Assembly: GCA_017861495.1 (NCBI GenBank)
Contig: JAGFXW010000117.1
Location: 1-7,414, forward strand
DNA: 7,414 bases
Reading direction: 5' to 3'
DNA from: Bacillota bacterium
GTDB taxonomy: Bacteria > Bacillota_C > Negativicutes > CTSoil-072
Of the stretch, positions 1 through 5,894 are shown in pieces; positions within the stretch are counted from its first letter, which is position 1; each line of letters begins with the position of its first letter. Made by a program: the position numbers and the translations under genes. The notes beneath the pieces were generated by a model, which was given only the letters and a program-made list of their open reading frames with translations, had not been told where the DNA came from and searched no databases.

Positions 1-498
1 GGCACTCAGCGGCAAATATTCGTACTGGCTGTATTCCCGTTTAAAACTATTAATATGGTTTACCTTGTTGCGATAATTTTTTCCTTTCAGTTCCATCAAG
101 TCCTTGACATTATACACGTAATCAAAAACTTCACGCCGCGGCTCGACCTTAAAGAAACCCGGACGCAAACGTTCTAGGCGTTCCACTACTACAGATGAAA
201 CGCCACGCATGCTAAACGCTATTCCGTTGGCCGAAAAATACTCTATGGCGCGATCAACCGCCCGCATGAAACTTTCTTCCGAGTGCGTGGAAAGTCCGTA
301 AGGCGGCAACATATACGGCATATTGTCATACGCGGCCAAAATATAGAAAAAATCTTCTTCAATGGTCCAGCGTATTGAATAACCTTTCCGCCACATGAAC
401 AAGGTCGTGAAGTTACATTCGGATCCTTCGTAATATTTTTCATGAAAATAACGATCAAATACCGGCTTATCGCTCAATGAAACGGCCTGAAAATTAAT
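1..498 (-). CDS. DUF2156 / LPG-synthase C-terminal-like protein, partial (3' end beyond window)
   Basis: The first 166 codons of a minus-strand gene that runs off the left edge with no stop. I translated it by hand; the frame is open from the start region to position 1. Recognisable family features are the N-terminal pattern NFQAVSLSDKPVFDRYF, an LFMWRKGY segment about residues 30-40, and LKGKNYRNKVNHINSFKREY near residues 134-153, typical of DUF2156 (phosphatidylglycerol lysyltransferase C-terminal-like, GNAT fold). Family members are usually close to 290-300 residues, so a little over half is present. Relatives transfer aminoacyl groups from tRNA to lipid, but stand-alone bacterial DUF2156 proteins are mostly uncharacterised, and no membrane flippase domain is visible here. 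The start is uncertain. ATT at 498-496 lies 8 nt after GGGGAG (512-507) and matches the family N-terminus. Alternatives are GTG at 507 (too close to that site), GTG at 531 and ATG at 588, the last two without a good ribosome site. Confidence 0.85.
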   Translation of the reverse strand, partial: MNFQAVSLSDKPVFDRYFHEKYYEGSECNFTTLFMWRKGYSIRWTIEEDFFYILAAYDNMPYMLPPYGLSTHSEESFMRAVDRAIEYFSANGIAFSMRGVSSVVVERLERLRPGFFKVEPRREVFDYVYNVKDLMELKGKNYRNKVNHINSFKREYSQYEYLPLSA

Positions 499-506
499 GG
501 TAAACA

Positions 507-512
507 CTCCCC
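507..512 (-). promoter_or_regulatory. Putative Shine-Dalgarno of the DUF2156 gene, supporting an ATT start
   Basis: GGGGAG on the minus strand, 8 nt before ATT at 498-496. It is the best purine-rich ribosome site near the point where family homology begins. It is only one base or less from the in-frame GTG at 507-505, so it cannot serve that codon. The GGGG in it could pair with the CCCC at 555-552, which would hide the site. Confidence 0.45.
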
Positions 513-542
513 AATACGATTTTTCCTTCACACAGCCTGCAA

Positions 543-567
543 TACCCCTGCGGGGTAAAGACGCCCC
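543..567 (-). promoter_or_regulatory. Mutually exclusive GGGG/CCCC hairpins in the leader
   Basis: On the minus strand the segment reads GGGGCGTCTTTACCCC followed by GCAGGGGTA. The 6-bp stem TACCCC/GGGGTA with a GCA loop (557-543) shares its CCCC with a competing stem GGGG/CCCC (567-564 with 555-552). Only one can form at a time. There is no T-run after either, so an intrinsic terminator is unlikely and control of translation is the more natural reading. Confidence 0.5.
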
Positions 568-590
568 ATCCGGATCACAACTATCCATTC

Positions 591-606
591 AAGGTACTTA
601 TACCTT
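591..606 (-). other. Perfect 6-bp hairpin in the leader
   Basis: AAGGTA and TACCTT flank a 4-nt TAAG loop on the minus strand. The complement is also a perfect hairpin, but the inferred transcript from the 749-721 promoter makes the minus strand the relevant one. It begins just before the stop codon of the 18-codon mini-ORF at 654-598, so a ribosome finishing that frame would open it. Confidence 0.5.
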
Positions 607-650
607 ACAGGTGCCGACAACTCCGTCTAGAGAAAATCTACATTTATTCG

Positions 651-703
651 TCATCTGCGCTGTTCGCTCATGCCGGCAAAAATTGTTCCGTACCTCCGGC
701 CAT
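651..703 (-). other. Mini-ORFs chained by ATGA in the DUF2156 leader
   Basis: ATG at 703 opens an 11-codon frame (MAGGTEQFLPA) whose stop is shared, as ATGA at 671-668, with a 6-codon frame (MSEQRR). Its stop is shared, as ATGA at 654-651, with an 18-codon frame (MTNKCRFSLDGVVGTCKV) ending at 598. GGAGG at 716-712 is 8 nt from ATG 703 but lies at or before the predicted transcription start, so initiation there is doubtful. No known leader-peptide signature (runs of a single amino acid) is seen. They may be chance. Confidence 0.25.
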
Positions 704-720
704 GGACATTTCCTCCGCTG

Positions 721-749
721 ATGATACCGCCAATTTTCCTTCCTGTCAA
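721..749 (-). promoter_or_regulatory. Sigma-A-type promoter for the DUF2156 gene
   Basis: Minus strand TTGACA (749-744) and TATCAT (726-721) are separated by exactly 17 nt: a perfect -35 box and a 5-of-6 -10 box. The predicted start is near 714. The nearest likely start codon is over 200 nt downstream, which defines the long leader. The -35 box lies 7 nt from the -35 box of the divergent nadE promoter candidate. Confidence 0.7.
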
Positions 750-756
750 TGGCAGT

Positions 757-784
757 TTGCAATCAAATAAATTCTCCTTACAAT
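757..784 (+). promoter_or_regulatory. Candidate sigma-A promoter for nadE
   Basis: TTGCAA (757-762) and TACAAT (779-784) are spaced by 16 nt. This predicts a start near 791 and a 5' untranslated region of about 95 nt before the TTG start of nadE. A second -10 candidate, a perfect TATAAT, sits at 798-803, but its -35 region (TCCTTA around 775-780) is poor. Either or both may be used. Confidence 0.5.
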
Positions 785-797
785 ATTCTTCCATTAC

Positions 798-803
798 TAT
801 AAT
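798..803 (+). promoter_or_regulatory. Alternative -10 box for nadE
   Basis: A perfect TATAAT in the divergent intergenic region. No good -35 box lies at 16-18 nt spacing, so it is a weaker whole-promoter candidate than the 757-784 pair despite its perfect -10 sequence. Confidence 0.35.
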
Positions 804-829
804 AAAGGACATTTTTACCGTTACAGAGA

Positions 830-839
830 ATGTATACAT
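830..839. promoter_or_regulatory. 10-bp palindrome, possible operator
   Basis: ATGTATACAT is a perfect 10-bp palindrome lying between the nadE promoter candidates and the nadE ribosome site, in the position expected of a roadblock-type operator. No second copy was noticed in the window, and I do not assign it to a known NAD regulator such as NiaR. Confidence 0.25.
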
Positions 840-872
840 GTTTTCCACAATTTAAGTCTTCATTCCTGCAAA

Positions 873-880
873 AGAGGTGA
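873..880 (+). promoter_or_regulatory. nadE Shine-Dalgarno, decides the TTG start
   Basis: AGAGGTGA ends 5 nt before TTG at 886-888. The longer reading from GTG at 877 would start within this element and is therefore unlikely. Confidence 0.7.
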
Positions 881-885
881 CATTT

Positions 886-2796
886 TTGTTACGTATAGCG
901 TTAGGACAAATGGAAGTAATCCCTGGGCGGCCGGATTGTAATTTTCAAACGATGATGACCATGCTTGCTTCTGCCCGCGAGCAAAAAGCACATATTATTA
1001 TCTTTCCTGAAATGGCCATTCCCGGATATTTGTTGGGTGATACCTGGGAACAACCGGCTTTTCTGCGCGATTGTGAACTGTATGGACAAAAAATCGTCGA
1101 AGCATCCGCTGACCTGTGTATTGTATTCGGCAATATCGGCATAGATTGGAACAAAAAAAATGATGACGGACGCGTCCGTAAGTACAATGCCTGCTTCATT
1201 GCCCAAAACGGGAAATTAGTCGGCGGCGAAAATTTTCCTTATCCGTTTCGGATAAAAACGTTGCAGCCAAACTACCGGGAGTTTGACGATAACCGGCATT
1301 TTTACAGTCTGCCGAAATTAGCCGCTGAATTAAATCAACCTGTCAATCAACTTCTGCAACCGGTGCGGCTAACAATTGCCCACCGGCAAATAAATCTTGG
1401 CTGTCTTATTTGCGAAGATTCCTGGAGTGATGATTATACCCTGGATCCCGCTGCCATGCTTCTAAATAACAGCGCAATTGATTTATTCATCAATATTTCC
1501 AGTTCTCCATTCACTTTAGGTAAAAACAACAAGCGAAACCGGGTTTTTGCCCACAATACAAAGCAATATGGTGTTCCGTTGGTATACGTAAATAATGTCG
1601 GGCTGCAAAACAACGGAAAAACCGTCTATACTTTTGACGGGTTCAGTACAGCGTATGACAAATTGGGCAACATTGCCGAGTATTGCCCGCCATTTACGCC
1701 ACTTCTTAAATGTATTGATTTTGACCTTTCTGCAAACCTGCTGCAAACGGCAAAGACAGTGCCGGACGATTATGGAATTGATACGATCTACCATGTTTTA
1801 CATTATGGTATTAGCCAGTTTCTAAAATCCATTCAAATGAACAAAGTCGTCATCGGTGTTTCCGGTGGGATCGATTCCGCGGTTGCCGCCGCCTTATACG
1901 TGAAAATCTTAGGTCCTGGGAATGTTCTTTTAGTCAATATGCCCAGTATTTACAATTCACAAACCACTAAGGACTTAGCTTCACAGTTGGCACGAAACCT
2001 CGGCTGTCTGTATGCTATTATTCCTATTCAAGAAGCAGTCACGCATACAATTGAACAAATACAGCAAACACCGGTCCACAACTTACATACCGGTGAAAAA
2101 TTTTCTTTAACCGTTTCTTCCTTTGTCGCCGAAAACATTCAAGCGCGGGACCGGTCCTCGCGGATTCTAGCCGGAATATCAGCTGCATTTGGCGGCGGGT
2201 TCACCTGTAATGCCAATAAAAGCGAACTTACCGTTGGTTATTCCACATTGTACGGCGACCAAGCCGGCTTTTTGGCTGCCATCGCTGATTTATGGAAACA
2301 TCAGGTTTACGAAATGGCGACATACTTAAATGAACACGTCTACCAAAAAGAGGTTATTCCTAAAGAAACAATCACACTAGTCCCCAGCGCAGAATTATCT
2401 TTCGACCAATCCGTTGACGAAGGCAAAGGCGATCCTTTGATTTATCCGTATCACGATTACTTATTCCGCGCTTTTGTAGAGCATTGGAACCGGGCTACTC
2501 CGGAAGATATCCTCTCCTGGTATGCCGACGGAATATTAGAAAAAAAGCTCGGCTGTCAATCTGGATTGGTAACCCGGATATTCAAAACCGAGCAAGACTT
2601 CATCACCGATCTTGAACGTTGGTGGAGGCTGTACACCGGAATGGCCGTAGCCAAAAGAATCCAGGCTCCACCGGTATTGGCAGTCAGCCGCCGCGCATAC
2701 GGCTTCGATCATCGGGAAGCCCAAAATACGTTGTACTACACATCACGCTATCAGACGCTCAAAAAACAGCTTCTTGGAGGAGATGAAATAAAATGA
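886..2796 (+). CDS. nadE: NAD+ synthetase, glutamine-hydrolysing (NadE)
   Basis: Catalyses the last step of NAD+ synthesis: ATP-dependent amidation of deamido-NAD+, using ammonia released from glutamine. It is cytoplasmic. Of 636 residues, the N-terminal nitrilase-type glutaminase (about 1-280) carries the Glu-Lys-Cys triad: Glu42 in FPEMAIPGY, Lys124 in FRIKTLQPNY, and Cys176 in CLICEDSW. The C-terminal synthetase has the ATP-pyrophosphatase loop GVSGGIDSA (about 324-332), MPSIYNS near 352-358, and NKSELTVGYSTLYGD near 444-458. Length and domain order are normal for the two-domain enzyme. I chose TTG at 886 because AGAGGTGA (873-880) precedes it by 5 nt and the protein then begins MLRIALGQ as in relatives. 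The in-frame GTG at 877 lies inside that ribosome site. It overlaps the next gene by ATGA, so the two are probably co-transcribed. Confidence 0.96.
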   Translation: MLRIALGQMEVIPGRPDCNFQTMMTMLASAREQKAHIIIFPEMAIPGYLLGDTWEQPAFLRDCELYGQKIVEASADLCIVFGNIGIDWNKKNDDGRVRKYNACFIAQNGKLVGGENFPYPFRIKTLQPNYREFDDNRHFYSLPKLAAELNQPVNQLLQPVRLTIAHRQINLGCLICEDSWSDDYTLDPAAMLLNNSAIDLFINISSSPFTLGKNNKRNRVFAHNTKQYGVPLVYVNNVGLQNNGKTVYTFDGFSTAYDKLGNIAEYCPPFTPLLKCIDFDLSANLLQTAKTVPDDYGIDTIYHVLHYGISQFLKSIQMNKVVIGVSGGIDSAVAAALYVKILGPGNVLLVNMPSIYNSQTTKDLASQLARNLGCLYAIIPIQEAVTHTIEQIQQTPVHNLHTGEKFSLTVSSFVAENIQARDRSSRILAGISAAFGGGFTCNANKSELTVGYSTLYGDQAGFLAAIADLWKHQVYEMATYLNEHVYQKEVIPKETITLVPSAELSFDQSVDEGKGDPLIYPYHDYLFRAFVEHWNRATPEDILSWYADGILEKKLGCQSGLVTRIFKTEQDFITDLERWWRLYTGMAVAKRIQAPPVLAVSRRAYGFDHREAQNTLYYTSRYQTLKKQLLGGDEIK

Positions 2797-3680
2797 TCGA
2801 TCCTGCTGAAGGCATGGTATTCCGGCCGCCGAATGAAGCAAACAGCCTCATTTTGCGTGTTACAATTGGTTGTTCCCATAACACCTGTACTTTTTGCGGT
2901 ATGTATAAAGATGTTCGCTTCCGCATTCGACCTTTGTCTGAAATCATTGCATTGATCGATGCTTATGCGCGCAGATATTCTCATGTACGGCGCGTTTTTC
3001 TTGCCGATGGAGATGCTCTCATCGCCCCAACCGAACATCTTTTGGCCATCATGGAGCATTTGCATCAAGTGTTTCCCCATCTAACAAGAATCACCTGTTA
3101 CGGCGGCCCGCTCTCGATTTTGCGTAAATCCGCCGAAGACCTGGCAAAACTGCGCGCAGCAGGACTCTATACCGTTTATCTGGGAATCGAGAGCGGCGAT
3201 GATGAAGTCTTGCAGATCGTCAACAAAGGAGTCACTGCCGCCGAAATAATCGAAGCCGGTCAAAAAGTTCTGGCTGCTGAAATCAAGCTATCCGCAATGG
3301 TTATTCTCGGTCTGGGAGGACAAGAACGCAGCCGTCAGCATGCAATTCATACCGCCCAAGTCGTCAGTGCCATTAATCCCACATATTTAAGCGCACTGAC
3401 GCTAATGCTGCACCCCGGATCAGAACTGCGCCGGTCTGCTGATAATGGCACTTTCCGCCCTTTGTCAGCCCATGGTATATTGCAGGAAGTCAGGTTGCTC
3501 GCAGCAAACATTTCTGTTACGAAACCGTGCATATTCCGCAGCAATCATATTTCTAATATCTTGCCGCTTGCAGGCACTTTCCCCGAAGATAAGCAATCAT
3601 TACTAAAAGAGATCGATTCTGCCCTCAACCTCTTTCCTGCCGGACAAGATCCGTTTTACAATGCCCGGGATTCCTATTAG
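2793..3680 (+). CDS. Radical SAM protein with CX4CX2C cluster motif
   Basis: A 295-residue, probably cytoplasmic enzyme of the radical SAM superfamily, which uses a [4Fe-4S] cluster to cleave S-adenosylmethionine and start radical chemistry. The cluster cysteines are Cys27, Cys32 and Cys35 in GCSHNTCTFCGMYKD, a CX4CX2C spacing rather than the textbook CX3CX2C. YLGIESGDDEVL (about 129-140) matches the SAM-binding GIESG motif of Elp3/MiaB/HemN-like proteins, and ADGDAL near 71-76 and GLGG near 173-176 fit the partial TIM barrel. A C-terminal FRSNHISNILPL segment (248-259) looks like a family hallmark. The substrate is unknown. There is no B12-binding, TRAM or SPASM domain. The ATG overlaps the nadE stop (ATGA), with GGAGGAG 10 nt upstream, so it is coupled to NAD synthesis at least in expression. 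The subfamily is uncertain; the superfamily is not. Confidence 0.9.
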   Translation: MIDPAEGMVFRPPNEANSLILRVTIGCSHNTCTFCGMYKDVRFRIRPLSEIIALIDAYARRYSHVRRVFLADGDALIAPTEHLLAIMEHLHQVFPHLTRITCYGGPLSILRKSAEDLAKLRAAGLYTVYLGIESGDDEVLQIVNKGVTAAEIIEAGQKVLAAEIKLSAMVILGLGGQERSRQHAIHTAQVVSAINPTYLSALTLMLHPGSELRRSADNGTFRPLSAHGILQEVRLLAANISVTKPCIFRSNHISNILPLAGTFPEDKQSLLKEIDSALNLFPAGQDPFYNARDSY

Positions 3681-3728
3681 TCCGATAAACGCAAACATAA
3701 AAGTTACGCTCGAAACGTATACTCTATT

Positions 3729-3778
3729 AAAAATCCTGGTCTTAGCGGCAATAATGCGGCATAGGCCAGGATTTTTTG
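3729..3778. terminator. Bidirectional intrinsic terminator between convergent operons
   Basis: Perfect 11-bp arms AAAAATCCTGG (3729-3739) and CCAGGATTTTT (3766-3776) extend inward by TCT/AGG (one G-U pair) to about 14 bp. A T-run follows on the plus strand, and TTTTT follows the stem on the minus strand. It lies about 50 nt after the radical SAM stop and about 35 nt after the stop of the zinc-ribbon gene, so it can end both transcripts. Confidence 0.85.
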
Positions 3779-3811
3779 TTTGACTGATGGTATTATTTAT
3801 TTTCCACAGCC

Positions 3812-4168
3812 TTACCGTTTTAAAAGACGCATGATAAACCAACCAAGAATACCAGCCGCTGCAAACATCACCGCCATCGGCAGGAAAACGAAAATGAACA
3901 ATAGAGTGATCACAAGAAAGATTAGTTTTACAATGAATCCGGATGAACCAAATTGAATATGGCGAACATATACTCTCTGCCCCGACTCAAAACTTGTACG
4001 TTCATTGCCAGATACCTGTTCGTCTTTATCATCTTGAATTGTTATCCCTTGAAAGTTTTCTCTTTCTTGAGGTGTTAACACCTGCACGACGGAACACGTT
4101 TGTCCGCATTTCGGACAATAAGTCATCCCTTCCTTGATCTCTGCGGCACACTGCGTGCACTGCGACAT
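3812..4168 (-). CDS. Small zinc-ribbon membrane protein, function unknown
   Basis: A 118-residue protein with an N-terminal zinc ribbon, Cys4-X2-Cys7 and Cys18-X2-Cys21 (MSQCTQC and YCPKCG), a polar, charged linker (about 30-75, with LTPQERENFQG), and a hydrophobic C-terminus from about 78 to 115 that could form two closely spaced membrane segments or one long one, ending in RLLKR. The zinc ribbon would therefore face the cytoplasm on a membrane anchor. Proteins of this layout are common in Firmicutes and usually uncharacterised. The start is set by GGAGGGAG (4182-4175), 6 nt before ATG at 4168. A longer in-frame reading from 4240 would overlap the upstream gene and lacks such a site. It follows the 512-residue gene by 34 nt, so it is likely the second gene of that operon. 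Confidence 0.8.
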   Translation of the reverse strand: MSQCTQCAAEIKEGMTYCPKCGQTCSVVQVLTPQERENFQGITIQDDKDEQVSGNERTSFESGQRVYVRHIQFGSSGFIVKLIFLVITLLFIFVFLPMAVMFAAAGILGWFIMRLLKR

Positions 4169-4174
4169 TACAAT

Positions 4175-4182
4175 CTCCCTCC
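4175..4182 (-). promoter_or_regulatory. Shine-Dalgarno of the zinc-ribbon gene
   Basis: GGAGGGAG on the minus strand, 6 nt before ATG at 4168-4166. It decides between this start and the in-frame upstream ATG at 4240, which lies inside the preceding gene. Confidence 0.85.
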
Positions 4183-4202
4183 AACTGCCTTTTCCAATAA
4201 GG

Positions 4203-5741
4203 TTATGATGAATATACCAGGTAAATAAACCCTTCTTCATTTAAATAGCGCGGATCATAAGGGTATAATTGCAATAAATCAACCATTTTTTTCTTATTGC
4301 TATAAATACTGGCAACAGAAATACGAAAACCGCGGGCAAGATCTTCGGTTGGAATGCCATGTGGAGAATTAAGACGTGAGTATACATACAAAACCGTAGC
4401 AGCCCAAATCTTAGGCTTACGAACGGAAATCCCGGCAAGTTGAGAAAAATCGTGCCATAATTTTTGCGCTATCCGCTCATCATGATAGGAAAAACCATAT
4501 TTCGGAATAGATTGCGCAATCAATTTTTGAACATCCACATTCGGAACACACGCTTCTGTAATTACCGGTAATTTTCTCTCCAACGGTTCGAAAGGAGTAA
4601 CATTCACCTTTGCTGTCGTCAGCAGCATTTCAATCGTATGCCGCACCAACAAAGCATGACGATTATAAAAATCCCTCCAGGATGCATCCGGATCCTGGAT
4701 TGAAAACATGGCCTTCTGGCGCAAGACTTCTTGCCGGATACGCCGACGAAGGTTCGTACTAATTTCAACACTCGTCATATAATTCAGCAACACAGAATCC
4801 TGTAAAAAAATATGTCCGTAAAAAAGCAATTTTTTCATTCTTTTATAATCGATATCCGGACATGGTAATTGGAATTTTTCACCAGAAAACAAATCTACAC
4901 ATTGAATTTTTTCTTGAGGCAAAATGCGTTCAACAAAAAAAACAACAAAACGGACATTCATCATATCACTCAAAATGTGATGTTCCTCAAACGTTAAACT
5001 CTTGGCATGAGTTTCATGAAAATGGGCCAACGCTTTTTTGTCGTTACGCAGCAAACGATAATCCAGTAAAAAATAATCCCAAAAACCCATCCAAAAATCT
5101 TCTTGATCCTGCCCGGGAATTTTCGTGTAAGGCCCTGTATACCAAAGCAAAGCCCGCCGAAAATCGGCGCTAAAATCTTCGTTTTGAAAATAAGAACCCA
5201 ACCGTCCCATCAACCGGCTAACCAATTCTTGATTATTGATTGCGTTCCAATATAGGGATTTCTTTCCGGCCACTTGTTCCGTAACCCCGGATGGCAAACG
5301 CGGATTGTTCTTCTCAAAAAACAGGGAGTGGACAATTTCATTTTTTTCTCCCGGCGGGATCAAACGGATTGCAGACTCTAATTCTTCCGTATTATTTACC
5401 ATTTTTTTGTTTTGTAAAAACCGGAAAAAAGATAACAAAACATCAAAGAAGTAAGAAATTGCACCTAGAGTCGCTTTAAAACCAGAAACACAACCTACCA
5501 GCCATTCGATAATCACGCTATATTCCCTACACGTAATTTCATCTAAATTATCATGTTCCGAATGAGCCAAATAAAGAATGAACATCCGCAAATTCTGCCA
5601 AATTTCCTGTAACTTTTTATCACTGCTTCCCTGCCAAGCTTTTTGACGTAGGAACCCTTCGATAGTTTCCTGTTGAATAAACGGTTCCCAATCCATCTCT
5701 TGGTCAAAAAACAACTGCACTTCATCATAAACATTTTTCAT
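4203..5741 (-). CDS. 512-residue protein with DUF6398-like C-terminus, function unknown
   Basis: Conserved hypothetical, soluble and probably cytoplasmic (no signal peptide or membrane span). Three regions are visible. Residues about 48-118 resemble the helical core-binding-like region of tyrosine recombinases (FILYLAH, then DEITCREYSVIIEWL, then ISYFFDVLLSFFRFLQNKKMVNN), but no catalytic domain follows. Residues about 250-320 (LTFEEHHILSDMMNVRF, then VDLFSGEKFQL) recall the mid-region of SEC-C/DUF6398-type proteins. Residues about 444-491 (KIWAATVLYVYSRLN, then EDLARGFRISVASIYSNKKKMVDLLQL) look like DUF6398, with a helix-turn-helix-like pattern that could bind nucleic acid. All domain calls are by eye and tentative. 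AAAGGAG precedes ATG by a rather long 13 nt. An extended -10 promoter lies just upstream, and a zinc-ribbon membrane gene follows 34 nt downstream. Confidence 0.85.
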   Translation of the reverse strand: MKNVYDEVQLFFDQEMDWEPFIQQETIEGFLRQKAWQGSSDKKLQEIWQNLRMFILYLAHSEHDNLDEITCREYSVIIEWLVGCVSGFKATLGAISYFFDVLLSFFRFLQNKKMVNNTEELESAIRLIPPGEKNEIVHSLFFEKNNPRLPSGVTEQVAGKKSLYWNAINNQELVSRLMGRLGSYFQNEDFSADFRRALLWYTGPYTKIPGQDQEDFWMGFWDYFLLDYRLLRNDKKALAHFHETHAKSLTFEEHHILSDMMNVRFVVFFVERILPQEKIQCVDLFSGEKFQLPCPDIDYKRMKKLLFYGHIFLQDSVLLNYMTSVEISTNLRRRIRQEVLRQKAMFSIQDPDASWRDFYNRHALLVRHTIEMLLTTAKVNVTPFEPLERKLPVITEACVPNVDVQKLIAQSIPKYGFSYHDERIAQKLWHDFSQLAGISVRKPKIWAATVLYVYSRLNSPHGIPTEDLARGFRISVASIYSNKKKMVDLLQLYPYDPRYLNEEGFIYLVYSS

Positions 5742-5787
5742 GGGGGCAAAAAGTCTCCTTTAAAACCAAACATTATCGACAGCAACT

Positions 5788-5796
5788 ATTATATCA
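5788..5796 (-). promoter_or_regulatory. Extended -10 promoter for the DUF6398-like/zinc-ribbon operon
   Basis: TGATATAAT on the minus strand is a perfect TATAAT (5793-5788) with the TGn extension. The -35 region (TGGAAG around 5816-5811) is poor, as is usual for extended -10 promoters. It predicts a start near 5781, about 40 nt before the ATG. Confidence 0.6.
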
Positions 5797-5846
5797 CTTT
5801 TATCGTTACTCTTCCATCTTCATTCCTGAAAAATGTAAATTATTGC

Positions 5847-5887
5847 AAATAAAAAAAGCCGGGCGACCTTAACAAGTCGCCTCGGCT
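5847..5887 (-). terminator. Intrinsic terminator of the DUF47-PiT operon
   Basis: On the minus strand AGCCG-A-GGCGAC pairs with GTCGCC-CGGCT (11 bp, one bulged A) around a short loop, then T7-A-TTT. It starts 7 nt after the transporter stop codon and lies upstream of the next operon's promoter, isolating the two units. Confidence 0.92.
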
Positions 5888-5894
5888 TAGGATA

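Larger units (their letters stand above)
499..714 (-). promoter_or_regulatory. Long structured 5' leader of the DUF2156 gene, candidate cis-regulatory RNA
   Basis: A consensus promoter at 749-721 would start transcription near 714, leaving an untranslated leader of roughly 215 nt. Reading the minus strand 5' to 3', visible helices are: GCCGG/CCGGC closing a hairpin around 702-671, with flanking ATG/CAT extending it past a bulge; AAGGTA-TAAG-TACCTT at 606-591; TGGAT/ATCCG around 587-570; and TACCCC-GCA-GGGGTA at 557-543. The CCCC at 555-552 could instead pair with GGGG at 567-564 or with GGGG of the Shine-Dalgarno at 512-509. I could not recognise conserved cores of TPP, FMN, cobalamin, lysine, SAM, c-di-GMP, glycine, T-box or similar classes. 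Structure is seen; regulatory function is inferred. Confidence 0.5.

Noticed and set aside
543..567. Leader hairpins as an intrinsic terminator
   Set aside because: No T-run follows either stem, so transcription termination is unlikely; a translational role fits better.
700..717. GGAGGAAATGTCCATG resembles the conserved GGAGGAAAGTCC of RNase P RNA
   Set aside because: It carries an extra T, the transcript to the next gene is far too short for RNase P RNA, and the other conserved blocks such as the ACAGAA region are absent.
651..848. A 65-codon minus-strand frame across the divergent intergenic region
   Set aside because: It contains the strong promoter 749-721 and has no recognisable protein features; only its last six codons coincide with a leader mini-ORF.
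497..855. Plus-strand frames of 74 and 61 codons before nadE
   Set aside because: They overlap the leader and the nadE promoter region, lack convincing ribosome sites, and show no family similarity.
877..885. GTG at 877 as the nadE start
   Set aside because: It lies within the Shine-Dalgarno AGAGGTGA; TTG at 886 is correctly spaced and matches the usual N-terminus.
4169..4240. Upstream ATG giving a 142-residue zinc-ribbon protein
   Set aside because: The extra 24 residues would be encoded across the end of the preceding gene and over a perfect ribosome site that serves ATG 4168.
4862..5479. Plus-strand frames of 62-103 codons opposite the 512-residue gene
   Set aside because: Antisense shadows; composition is typical of complementary-strand reading and there are no ribosome sites or family signals.
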